DNA of 64,000 nucleotides. Source: Monarcha castaneiventris obscurior. Taxonomy: Eukaryota; Chordata; Aves; Passeriformes; Monarchidae. Positions 40,401-51,111 of the stretch are shown one piece after another. The notes beneath the pieces were generated by a model. The model was not told the DNA's origin. It saw only the letters and a list, made by a program, of their open reading frames with translations, and made no database searches. The translations under genes were made by a program, and so were the position numbers. Each line of letters opens with the position of its first letter. The stretch's first letter is position 1. The DNA is taken from contig JAMPIT010000539.1 of assembly GCA_026261815.1 (NCBI GenBank), positions 6,030,501 to 6,094,500 of the forward strand, written 5' to 3'.

Positions 40401-42714
40401 ACAAGCACAACTGCAAAGCTTAACAACTAATCAAGGAGCCTAATTAGATAAAGTGGTTAATCCCCACATCTGTCTACAGATGACTGACAAGAAAGGCTAA
40501 GCTTTGTGAGAACTTGAAGCAGGTTCCTAAGCTAGGGTCTCTGCATTCTTAATAAATACGTAACAGTAGTCCCATAACCATACACAGAGGTAAAACGGAC
40601 TCAGAATTGTGTCCTTTGCACAGAAAAATGAAGTTGCAACAGTCTTACTGCTGTAAGGACGCAGCAAAATGACTCAGCTGTCTCTCTAAGCCTCAAAAGC
40701 TGATTAATTCTCTTAGATAAGCTCTCAAGTCTGACTAAATTACTAAATTAGGTTAAATACAAATGATGATGTGAGTGCCTCTAGCCACACTGAAATGATG
40801 TCAGGCAGGTCTTTATCTTTACCAAATATGACTTGAAATTTATACATCAGAAATTGGAATTGATACTCCATTTTCTGAAGGCCGCAAAGGAGACAAAAGT
40901 AAGAAATTTAAGCTTTGGGAAAGACTTTGGTTTCCTATGATGTCCCAAAAAGACAAAGAGGTATCTTCTGGGTCAGTGTGTGCTCCATGCATTACACACA
41001 GGAGTGAACTTGGAGGATTCACTCACACAGAGCCAGCCCAGGCTTCTTTGGCTAATGAGGGTGGAAGGCATCAATCACAAAGCAAGAGTGTTAAAGGAAT
41101 GTTCTCACAGGATTTAGTTTTACACCACTATTATCTGTGAACCCTCACAACACTGGATTGTGGGCTACTGCTTTGCTTCATAAGCCGGGCTGTCAGTATA
41201 AATTAGCAAACACCAAGTACAGCAAACCCACTGATGATCTTGTCTGGTCAAACATGGGGCCATCTATGCCATGGTAAAGTTTTTTTCCCATTTGTGAGTG
41301 GTGACTTCTCCACCTTAGGAGCCTACATATTCATGCAAATTCTTGGAGAGAGTACATAATATCTGAAAGCTAGACAAGGCATAGAAATGACACATAGTGC
41401 ATATTTTTAAGTTCATATTTCACCTTTGTGCACTTTTAACCTAGAGAGTTATGGGATACTGCAAAGGTCTACATTAATACTAAGTTTGCAAGTTATTTTG
41501 GTAAGTAGTTCATGCTTTTACAGTCAAATAAACAACAATAAAGTGAAGTTATTTAATAAAGCATTGTGGTTTACACAACAAATGATGAATACCTATCTCT
41601 GAGTTCATGACTATTTAGAATATGAAAAGTAACAAGTACTTTAGAGTTGTCTTTCAGCAGACTTGACAATTTTAGTGTATGCTATTTTATAGGCACTAAC
41701 AACAAGCAGAAAAAAACCCCATATTTTAGCACTCCTTGAAAATAGAATTCTTCCATTCTATCTTTATGCAAAATTCAATTCTGCATAACATATTAAACAC
41801 TAGAACTTTATTTAACAGAAAGGTATTTCACAATCTCAAGTCCAATAATAACAGTATACTTACTGTGAAAAACCTTTCTTTTACCTTTTGAGGATCCTTG
41901 GAATATAAGGATAGTCTGTCTGCTTGTTAATCTTTAGCAGGTTTGTACTGAACTGTGAATTGAATTGAAAGAGCATTAAGCCCCACGACCAAATAGTCTG
42001 AAAATATATAACATTTTTTTCCTTAAGCACGTAGTGATACAGCATTTTATTATCATGGAACTTGTCAAAACATTGGAGTCATGCTAAGAGTAAAGCAAAA
42101 GATAAACATTCAAAACAACATTCAGTATTGCAGACAAACTGTGGCACAGCCCCACAGCCCATGGCAGAGCACCCCCTCTACCTACCTTAAGGTCTGCCCA
42201 AAGAGGGGCACCCAGTTTCTCTTCCACAGCCCACAAAGGCAAATGGCCATTTCTAAAGACAATGCACTTCACCTACCTTAAAAAGGGACTGATCACTTCC
42301 TCACAGTTTTTTACTGACTGAAAGGAAGCCTAAGCAATTTGCCTGGATTAGACACTTTGACAGCTACAGTAGATAAATCACATCAGCAGTTTTCTGTACG
42401 ATGGGGAAAATCATTAATTGCTTGAAAACCTTGGCATAAAAAATATCTTCCCAAGGACTACACAACTTCACACAGTTGCTCGAGCAATTGGCCAATTCAA
42501 ACCCAGCTTCACACTTGGGTAAACATTCAAAACTGCTCATCATTTAAACATGTTTGCTGTGACTGGTTCTTTGGCCTTAGACACTGTAAATGGATATGTT
42601 AATCCTTTGAGTGTGAAAAATTACTTTCATTTCAATTTCCATTCTATATTGTCAAGAAGGGAAAATAGCATAGATTCTCCTACACTATCGGGAATTCACA
42701 ATTTCGCCCCACAC
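37405..42714. other. Non-coding stretch, nothing recognised
   Basis: AT-rich unique-looking DNA with short chance open frames. An A-rich run with CAACAACAACAA lies near 39101-39127. No CR1, LTR boundary or exon is recognised. Confidence 0.5.
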
Positions 42715-42738
42715 AAAAAAAAAAAAAAAAAAAAAAAA
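42715..42738. repeat. Poly(A)24 tract
   Basis: An uninterrupted run of 24 A. The bases upstream (42540-42714) could be a retroposed sequence ending in a poly(A) tail. I do not recognise them as a processed pseudogene or SINE, and no AATAAA lies close upstream. Confidence 0.9.
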
Positions 42739-44240
42739 CCAAAATGAGAAAACTAATAAAGGTTGAGAGAAGCCCCAGTCTGGTACTTCATCTAATCTGT
42801 CAAAGTCTGTATAAGTAGCTACAGATACAAAACTGGTTTAATTATTAAATAAAAGAACATGGGCAGCATAATTCAGTTTGCAAAGGAAAGGGAAATGTCC
42901 ACATCTCACTGGCATTTCCCACATTTTATTGACAAATACACTGAATCGTGAAGATATTTTGCCTCACAAAAGAAATAGAACAAGCCAAATGGAATCAAAT
43001 CCACAGGACTCTGGAATGGTGTTAACGGACTTAAAAACAAGAAAGTTGCCTAACAAATCAAAAAACCTACAGGCTCAGAAAGAATGCAATACTAAAGCTG
43101 AATGAAGGCCAGCACAGCCAAAATATCCCACTGGTGGCTAAAGAACCTTAATCATGGAATTCAGCATTAACAAACACAGGAGCACTCATTGGAGTTCTAC
43201 TCAGATAATACACAGCATCAAAACCGGACAAGTTCCGACCTTCTTCCTGTTAGAATTTGTTCATCCCAAATTGATACACTTAATTCTTTTTTTTTTTTCC
43301 TTCCTGTTAAAGGGAAACCATTTGTCAAAGATGAATTTTGAGACATTCAAAGAACCATTTGTCATTGGGATGAAATTCCTTTCCAAAAAAGCCCAAAAGA
43401 CAACCTTCCTCCCCCCAAAACCACTTTTTTTCTGACCTTCACAAAGGTAGCTTGAATGAAGGAGATGAAGTAATTGCAACCCTTACAGAAAGTAATAATA
43501 TAAACCTTAACAGCAATCAAGCTTATTCATACAAGTCCTTCCTCTAATTATTCTCCAGCATGGCCTTGGATTATATCCAACTGAAAGCTGAATTAAATAC
43601 ATATATTATTGGCATCACTACATAACAAATAGTGTGGAAAAGATGTGCAGTTTCTGCTTTATATCCAAAACTAATGCAAACCAATTAGAATCTTTTAATT
43701 ATGGTTGAGCAAACCTGAACACACACAAGTAAGCATTAGTATTCAATTTGGTTCCCTTCCCACTCCATTGATGCTCATTTAAATTTCAAAAAATCTATTC
43801 TTCCCCACAGTCTATTTTGCACGCCCAAATAAAGTTTAAAAAAAAAACCAAACCAAACCGTACAACAACCTGGAAACCTCCAAAACCCACAGAAGTCCTG
43901 ACTATTCACAGGTCAAAGTAATCATTCACACACCCAATGGTCTTTCTGGCCATCTTTTGATGAGCTTTGGGCCCGGGAATAGATTCCATGAGCTAAGTGT
44001 CCAAGAGCAAGATCTAAACACGGATGCACTGCAGTAAAAGTCACACTTAGCCCACACACAGAAATACCTGTACTGGATTTGGTGACTGGTTTGGGGGGAA
44101 ATTTTTTTGTCCTGTGATAGAACATCATGGTTTTATACCAATTCCCAGTTGATGTGCCAATTAGAACCTTAGATCACTGCACATCCGAACACAAGATCCT
44201 CTCCTTTCCAAACCCACACACAGTGCTCAGAAGGCCATTT
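42739..44240. other. Non-coding stretch, nothing recognised
   Basis: No element is recognised. It contains small homopolymer and AAACC-type reiterations (T run near 43287-43298; A/C tract near 43839-43858). Overlapping open frames of 72-93 codons show no features. Confidence 0.45.
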
Positions 44241-44342
44241 GATTTTCTAGTTCCAACCTCCCTGCCATGGGCAGGGACACTGTCTACTAGAAGACCTTTA
44301 AAATCCTTTGCAAACCAAACCATTCTATCATTCTGTGATTTA
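44241..44342 (+). mobile_element. CR1 LINE 3' end with inverted 5' part
   Basis: The right half (44297-44342) is a plus-strand CR1 terminus: TTTAAAATCCTTTGCAAACC then AAACCATTCTATCATTCTGTGATT. The left half (44241-44296) is also CR1 but in the opposite orientation. It reads GATTTTCTAGTTCCAACCTC, then CCTGCCATGGGCAGGGACAC, then CTACTAGAAGACC, which is the complement of the stretch that normally lies immediately upstream of TTTAAGGTCC. Reversing the left half restores the normal CR1 order, with no base apparently lost or duplicated at the breakpoint. This is the layout left by twin-primed (5'-inverted) LINE insertion. The copy is very short and carries no coding sequence. The inverted portion starts after 44240, where the flank shows no CR1 similarity. 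Confidence 0.85.
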
Positions 44343-47226
44343 TAATGGTTTACTTCTCTGCAGAGCAACACAGGATCCAGAAAACAGTTTTTAATGAAGC
44401 AGCAGAATAAGATTTTTGCTATGCAGAGCAATATCTTGATACCTCGGAGAATGCAGCCTTTAGGGATGGACTCTAAAAAAGATAGCTTTCCAACCAAGGA
44501 AAAATAAAAAAGCACATAATATCATCCTTAAATAATATTATGAGGATATGTTCAATAATATCACAAATTGCTATGCATAGTCCCAGATGTCATAGACATT
44601 CAAAATATTATTGTATTATGCCTGAATTTCGAAATTAAAAATGTCATGGGGACAGCTATAACTACTTCACAATACAGGGAAATCTGTGCTAATATTTGAC
44701 AATTAACAGAGTAGTAGAGCTGTCATCTCTCTAAAATAAGAGATCCATAAATCCTTAAAGTTGCTATGATTTTTGTTAAAAGGTAAATTTAAATATGCAG
44801 CTGAGTAGTAGTTGCACAATGGGAATAAGCAAAAAAGTACCAGACTCAATTCTTACCCATGACTCAAAAATCAGTGATTTCACCTAACTGTGGTGCTGGA
44901 CAAAATAACTGTGTGGCCAAGGGTATTACAGAAAAAGGATCTTAAAAATTATGTTTTGGCAAAATTACTATACATTCTTGTAAAGTTTTGTTCTATTTTA
45001 AATAATTACAGAAAGTTATGTAGCCTCTTCAACTAGTCCAGCTTTCAGGCCACAGACTGCCTCTTTTAATAACCCAGACAGAATGAGATTTATGATCCTA
45101 CGAACAGATCCAAAGAGATTTGTTTTAACAATCAGATCCACTGGGAAGTAATCAAAAGTATCTAATCTCTAACATTTAGTGATGTAAGCTTCATGCCTGG
45201 TATCCAGAAGCCATAAAACATCCCTAAACCCACTGGGGAACAGTGACAAGAACAGTGTGTCAAGACACCCTCGTACTTCTGTCAGTCATGACTGTCTGCG
45301 CCACAAAAAAGCATTTACACCCACGTTTCCTTGCTAAACTGTCAAAGATTGCCCTAAGAATACTTTATTTAAAATATTTTATTAGAAAGTCATCACTTAA
45401 TGAAGTTAAACTTTATGCTCAGGGACAGGTAGAAAAGCTCTTTTAACATTATCAATATGGAGACCAACAGTTAATGTTGTAGGAAACAATTCAAACACAA
45501 AATCACATTTTCTTCCTGTTGGGAGGAATTAAGGACCACTGCACTACCATGAGTCAATCTATCTCCTGGTACTCTGCCTGCATTATTCCAGCTATCAGCT
45601 ACTGCTCTGATGCCTGGCTGAATCCAACACATGCTGCACAACCATCAGCAGAAACAAAGGTTTGATTTTCCAAGGTACTTGAACTTGTAGCTCTGCTGTT
45701 ATCAGGGACTAGAAGCACTTCTTTATGGTAGCCAACTGCACAGAAGAGCTGCAGAACACAGATTTTATTGGAAAGCAATATATTAAAAATTATGAGCGGC
45801 AAGGAAAGTTTTGTAGCCCATGATTGCAGTGTATCACACCTGGTCTCAAAATGAATTTGAGCAGAATGTCAGCGACATTCCATCAACTAAAATGGAACTG
45901 GATTCTTGCAGTGTTCCAGCACACAAACCATTCTTACAAACATGGCTGATGCAAAAGGTAAACTCACCTCAGCACTGTTAATTAACTGCTAATTGCAGTT
46001 CAGATGAGCACTAACTTGTTCAAATATTTTAGCAATTTAAAGTTGAACAGTTGCAGTGGTCAGGGTAGACTGCTCAAATACAGCAGAAACAAAGGAAAGG
46101 ATGGTTCTGACTTCTCCAGTGACAAGAACACTCTTAATGACTTCTTCCTTTCTCCTATTTCCCCATCCCATCCTACCATTAAACGGGGCTTCTCTTTGGA
46201 ATTGTGATTCAGTGTTTAGTGCTCAGAAGAGTTTGCATCTTTTTTGCTTGGAGCAATCAAGAAGAAATAAGGCTCAAGTTATGGAGCTATGTATCAGTAA
46301 CATAACTTTATACTCCCTTTATACCTGTTCAGAGATGATCTAACTAAGGCAATAAAAATACCACTTAATCCTAAAAAAAAAAATATTTTTCCCGTGTATA
46401 TAAACATTTGTTACCTAAATGTCTGTTAGTTTAACTGTAAAATGTGATAAAACTGGAATGAAAAAGATTATATAGCTTTATATACACTCTGAACTTTATA
46501 AAGGCAGTGTATTTTAATCCAAGTGAAAGGAATTATTCAGCAGAGCATTAGCTGTGCATTTACAGCCAATCTGTTTGTAGCTATGGAGTGCCTATTTATT
46601 AGAGATGTCAAATAGAAAATAATTAACCTCATCAGTGATGAAAATTACTTATGAACTAGGGAATACCAAGGGAAATGGAAGATTCCACAGGTTATTAGTC
46701 AAAAGCTAAATGCAAAGGCATTAACACAAAATTTCCAAAAGAATATAGCCCAATATGTGTTAAAGGGAATATAAATGCTATATTTTTCATGTCCTGTTTA
46801 CGTAGGTCATAAACTCCACTAGATATGCACTTCGTATTTCAATAAAACCAAGGATAACTAGGCTGTCACTGATAGTAATACTCATCAGAATTAACTGATA
46901 GCCAGAAAACTAAAAAAATGTAAGGAAATCACAGTGAAAATGCAGTTGACACAGTAAACTATATGCTTATTTTTAACTATGTCAATATGGTAACAAAATA
47001 AAGTACGTGATCATATGACAGCAGTATCACCTTCCAACTCATGAGTAAAACAAGATGCAAGGCTTATATATTCTTGCAAAACTTAAACTCCTATATGACA
47101 ATTTTAATTTTTTTTATTTTAGAAATACACAAATACACAAAAACAAGGTGTAGTAGTTTTATTTGCAGATGAAAAATGCACAATGCAATGAGCCATATCT
47201 GGCTCACTATATTTCAGAATAATTCC
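44343..47226. other. Non-coding stretch, nothing recognised
   Basis: AT-rich sequence with short chance frames only (up to about 95 codons). No known repeat or structural RNA is recognised. Confidence 0.5.
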
Positions 47227-47271
47227 TATTATTATTATTATTATTATTATTATTGTTATTATTATTATTAG
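47227..47271. repeat. (ATT)n microsatellite
   Basis: About fourteen trinucleotide units of TAT/ATT with one interruption (TTG) near 47254-47256, ending within one or two bases of the CR1 fragment that starts at 47272. The abrupt contact suggests that the repeat either predates the CR1 insertion as its target or marks a deletion joint. Confidence 0.95.
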
Positions 47272-47575
47272 GCAAATGTGACACCAATCTACAAGAAAGA
47301 CCAGCAGGAGAATTTGGGGAACTTCAGGTCTGTCAGCCTGATCTCAGTGCTGGGAACAGCGTTTCCCACAGCTTTCTCCTGGAGAAACTGCTTGCTCATA
47401 GCTACCAGGGAAGGTTTAGATTGGATATTAGGACAAACTTCTCCACAGAAAGGGTTATCAAGTATTTAAACAGGCTTGGAAGTGGTTGAGGCAGCATCCC
47501 TGGATATATTTAAAAGACACAGACATGGTGCTTAGGGCACATAGTTTAGGGGTGGACTTGGCATGATTTCAGAGG
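47272..47575 (+). pseudogene. Internally deleted CR1 LINE with RT remnants
   Basis: Three separated parts of a plus-strand CR1 are joined. Part one (about 47272-47358) translates as ANVTPIYKKDQQENLGNFRS and onward, matching the early reverse transcriptase region of CR1 (family pattern VTPIFKKG...NYRPVSLTS). Part two (about 47361-47402), in another frame, gives VSHSFLLEKLLAHS, corresponding to the FDTV(P/S)H...LLEKL segment further along the same domain. Part three (from about 47409) is the 3' untranslated region: GGTTTAGATTGGATATTAGG, GAAAGGGTTATCAAGTATTT, GGATATATTTAAAAGACAC, then GGGGTGGACTTGGCATG and GATTTCAGAGG. The catalytic core of the enzyme and the endonuclease are missing, so it cannot be active. 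Whether the deletions arose during reverse transcription or afterwards is unknown. Confidence 0.85.
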
Positions 47576-47850
47576 TGCAAAGTTGAAACAAAAGGTGAGA
47601 ACAGACACAAGTTAAAGCAGCAATATTCTGACTAGATATTAGGATAAAACTTTTAATGCTGGAACAGATCTCCCAGAGATATCATGCTATCTCCATCCCT
47701 GGAAATAATAAAAACACATCTCTGCATGACCCTAAGCAACCGAATCAAAATTATTTGTTTGAATTCACTTGGATGTTGGCTCTGCTTTAAGCAAGAGGTG
47801 AGACTAACCACAGCCCAAAGGTCCTTCAGTGCCATTATTCTCTAACTCTA
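47576..47850 (+). mobile_element. Second CR1 3' fragment, older subfamily
   Basis: Directly after the previous copy comes a second 3' region in the same orientation: CAGACACAAGTTAAAGCAGC, CTAGATATTAGGATAAAACT, GCTGGAACAGATCTCCCAGA, TCCATCCCTGGAAATAATAA, CATGACCCTAAGCAACC, then CTGCTTTAAGCAAGAGG and AAAGGTCCTTCAGTGCC before a degraded ATTATTCT tail. The repeated order of landmarks shows that this is a distinct copy and not a continuation. The GCTTTAAGCAAG box fits CR1 subfamilies whose 3' end reads TGCTTTGAGCAGGGGG. It is heavily diverged, with small deletions. Confidence 0.75.
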
Positions 47851-50379
47851 CTCTATCTAAATAACTAGTTACAAATATTAGTAATTTAGTGGATTTAATT
47901 TTTATGCACACATAGAACTTATTTCTAAAGCTTTATGTTACACAAAACCACATACATGCAGGAAAATAAAAAAAATATCAGAGAGGCAATCCCCCAACCC
48001 TACCCTTGGCATAGAATTTTTCTGGGAGTTTGTTTTTCCTTCTTTCACTGTGGCTTTTAAGTAATATAAAAGCCAAGAAGATCACAGTGACTATTACATG
48101 GCTGAATACTCCACTGAAGTAACAACTGCAAATGTTTGTTTGCATCCTTTTTGTTATTTTTCTTTTGTTTTAAAATGTCACACATTTTTCAGATATTTCT
48201 GACAGAAAGCCCAGTAGTTAACTATTGATCCTTCCAAGACTGTTTCTTGACAGGCTTAAGGAATTTCTCTGCAAACCCCCTCAATACCAGGATTACTGAC
48301 AGGCATTGAGTTACGTGGTTTACAGTTGTCAGGATTTTATCCCTGCCTCGAAATACTCTTCTCATCAAAAGTTCCGTGTTAAAAATTAAAACTCACTGGT
48401 CTCAGTCAGATGACATCTCTGACATCTAACAGAAACCACCCTATTTTCTCACCAAGTTCCTGCTAAATTCTCCTCCTGATCCCAGAAAAGTAATTTTCAA
48501 CTAGGTAAAAGACACAGCACTTTCATCCTAGAGCTCTGGCTAGAATGCAAACCAAATTTTACTCTACTAGCATTCAATGATCTCCTCTGATTCTGAAAAT
48601 GTGACAGAGTTCAGAACAAAGTGATTTTTATCTCTCATACACAAGTTTGAGGACTGCCCCACCTTCTAGGCAGAACACAGTTTCTCACTAACACTGCACC
48701 ATCTATATGAGCTGCAAAATTACCTTTCTAGATAAAGGCAGCAAAAGAAAGAGTAGTAAGGCAGTTATCAGAATTTCCAGAGCTGTCTCCAGCAGCAAAC
48801 AATACAGTGGCAAGTTTGAAACATGCTCATCATGTATTGCAGACATAAAATCCCTTGTCTAGGAAAGTCAGAGCCATCAACAGAAGCTATTTAGATCAAA
48901 AAGAAAGAAGAAATCATTCTGATTAGGAGCTATATACAAATGAGAATGATGCAAAAGAGGAGGATTCAGCAATTCAGGGTGGTTCAATCAAAGACTGAAA
49001 ATAGATATTTCAGCAAATGAAAGGGAAATCAAGAGATTTTTACACATTATAAAGAAAAGTACCTAGTCCTGAAAGTTCTGCTTCAGCCCATTTAAAAGGG
49101 TTGACCAGAATAATCAAATGTACACCTGCAAATAATTCTGACATTGAAAATGATGGTTTTGTTCCAAAATAAGAATTGGCTGAAAAAAGAAGCATCAACA
49201 CTCTCTATTTTTAGTTTCAAATACCTCACCAAATGTATGCTATAGTATTTAAAACTTTTAAAAAAATAGAATTCAAAAGATACCACAATCACATTTTGGT
49301 GATGTTCAAAAAAATTTTTGTAGTTTCATTGACTACAAGGAATCCACATGGGAAGTACAGCTCTGCTCCTGCTTGGAGAATTTCTTGTCCTTTGTGGTTT
49401 TGCATCTTAATCACTAAAACAAATAACTACAGACTCCCCCACCTTTAGTACTTAAGCTGAAAATTACAGCCTCTGCTCATTCGAATGTCTAGTCAAAAGT
49501 GAATTACCTTTTCCATAACATGTGCTGTAATCATTTTCCTGTTGCAAAGCTCTACGCCTTAAATGAAAGTGCACCCTTGGCATCAACATTTCCAAAACTC
49601 ACAAACAATCTGTTTAGGCTACATCACTGCCAGGTAATCTCAGAAAAAAATATATTGGACCTGAAATAGTAAGACTGCAAAAAGCCTTTAAAACATCCTG
49701 ACATCATGGTAACACATGCCAAGGGCCATTAGCAACTCTACCATTACCATCCCAGGAACATCTGAACACTGTTTCTAAAAACAAAATAATAAAAATTTTA
49801 AAAGGAATAAGATACAACAAGATCAGGGAAAATGATGATGTTTTCAAGAAATCATGTTTATTCATGCAGCTCTTTATAATCCTTGTATTTTGTTTTATGC
49901 TACCCACACAGAAGATCTTCATTTCATCTCCTGACAGAATGACCATGCTAAGAGCGCTACTCTCACTTCTACTACTAATGTTTTATTAATTATTTTTACT
50001 TTCCTGCATATCTAAAAAGGAGACCCAGATGTAAATAAACAACAAGTTCCATTCAATCATTAGATTAGACACTGGTGAACTATAAATTAAAATTTGTGTA
50101 AAATATAAAGAGAACAAACATATTTTCTGATTCACTGCTGTCACTCACGTGGCTTGTAACAGGAAGGTGTCAACAACGTTATAGCACATTGTATCCACTT
50201 TTGTTACTCTTACCCAGAAAGGTAGATTATAGGCCCAAAGACACTTTAAATGAGGAAACAGAGATATTTGCCTTTTCTCTAGCACAAAAACATCTCACAG
50301 GGCAATTCTCTGCTAGAGATTTCTACACTATACTGGAGCAGTGTTATGTATTCACTTTAGGGTTTCCTGTAAGGAGAAG
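47851..50379. other. Non-coding stretch, nothing recognised
   Basis: AT-rich background with short chance open frames only. No repeat family is recognised. Confidence 0.5.
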
Positions 50380-50383
50380 GTTA
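50380..50383. repeat. Target-site duplication, left copy (GTTA)
   Basis: GTTA lies immediately before the TG that begins the LTR, and recurs immediately after its terminal CA. A 4-base duplication is typical of gammaretrovirus-like (class I) integrations. Four bases can match by chance. Confidence 0.7.
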
Positions 50384-50905
50384 TGTTATAAATGAATTAT
50401 TCGTGCTCGAATATAAAATACCAAGCTATGTATAAAAGTTAAAATATAACAAATATAAGATGTAAATAAAAGACTGGTCTCGGGAAATTGTAACCTTCAC
50501 AAGGGGGGAACCAAGTTGAAAAACTGGTTTTAGGAGAAAATGCAGTCCTGCGAGCTGGTCTTCAGGAACAAAAGGCCCATCAAGGGAGAAATTGAGGCGC
50601 CTCCTAGCATTTGCACCTTCGAGGAGAACTTCTCGGAAGGCTGATCAAAATCTATGGAAAATTTCTTCCTGAGAGTGGCCGATTAACAACCTGCGAAAAC
50701 TCCCCTCCCAGATGCAAGGTGCTAACGACGGGATCTGGAACCAAGATATGGAACATCACTGCCCATCAGATACTATCCTCCGGTGATGGGACATTCATCA
50801 GAAGCAAGATGTGTTTTGTTTCTCCCTACACCGTGAATAACATGCTTTATGTGTATGCTGATGGACAAGAATGAGATCATGGATCCGGACCCCGAGAAAA
50901 AACTG

Positions 50906-50913
50906 TATAAAAA
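50906..50913 (+). promoter_or_regulatory. TATA box of the solo LTR
   Basis: TATAAAAA lies about 150 bases upstream of the polyadenylation signal and would set transcription starts near 50935-50940. CpG-rich sequence surrounds it. It could still act as a promoter reading rightwards. Confidence 0.65.
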
Positions 50914-51056
50914 TCGGCTCCCGGGACCAGTAGTCGTGAACAGAGGGAGGTCTGATGCGATAGAGGTCAGACCTGCGTTCACCCAGCGCCAACCCCGGGC
51001 TTGGCTCTGATCCCTTTTCGATCGTGGTTTTTGCGTGTTTGTATTTTCGGACACGT

Positions 51057-51062
51057 AATAAA
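51057..51062 (+). terminator. Polyadenylation signal of the solo LTR
   Basis: AATAAA lies in the R region, followed by TTTTATATCTGTTTTATATT before the LTR end at 51107. Confidence 0.65.
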
Positions 51063-51107
51063 TTTTATATCTGTTTTATATTTAATTGGCGTATGCTATT
51101 TATTACA

Positions 51108-51111
51108 GTTA
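51108..51111. repeat. Target-site duplication, right copy (GTTA)
   Basis: The second GTTA directly follows the terminal CA of the LTR. Together with the left copy it fixes both LTR ends. Confidence 0.7.

Larger units (their letters stand above)
50384..51107 (+). mobile_element. Solo LTR of an endogenous retrovirus, 724 bp
   Basis: The segment begins TGTTATAAAT and ends ATTTATTACA, terminal inverted repeats that match at nine of ten positions. GTTA flanks both sides. Internal signals are in LTR order: a TATA box at 50906-50913 (GTATAAAAAT context) and AATAAA at 51057-51062, about 150 bases later. The U3 is therefore about 520-550 bases. The segment holds roughly 30 CpG by eye, far more than any other kilobase in the window. 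This suggests a recent insertion that has not yet lost CpG through methylation-driven decay. No primer-binding site or internal viral sequence follows the CA, so this is a solo LTR left by recombination between two LTRs. The 4-base duplication favours a class I (gamma-like) virus. The 87-codon frame inside it is not a recognised gene. Confidence 0.88.

Noticed and set aside
42540..42738. Processed pseudogene or SINE upstream of poly(A)24
   Set aside because: No AATAAA lies close to the A run, and no transcript-like or SINE-like sequence is recognisable upstream.
50611..50874. 87-codon frame inside the solo LTR
   Set aside because: It lies in the U3 region of an LTR, where no conserved gene is expected for this type, and its product is not recognised.
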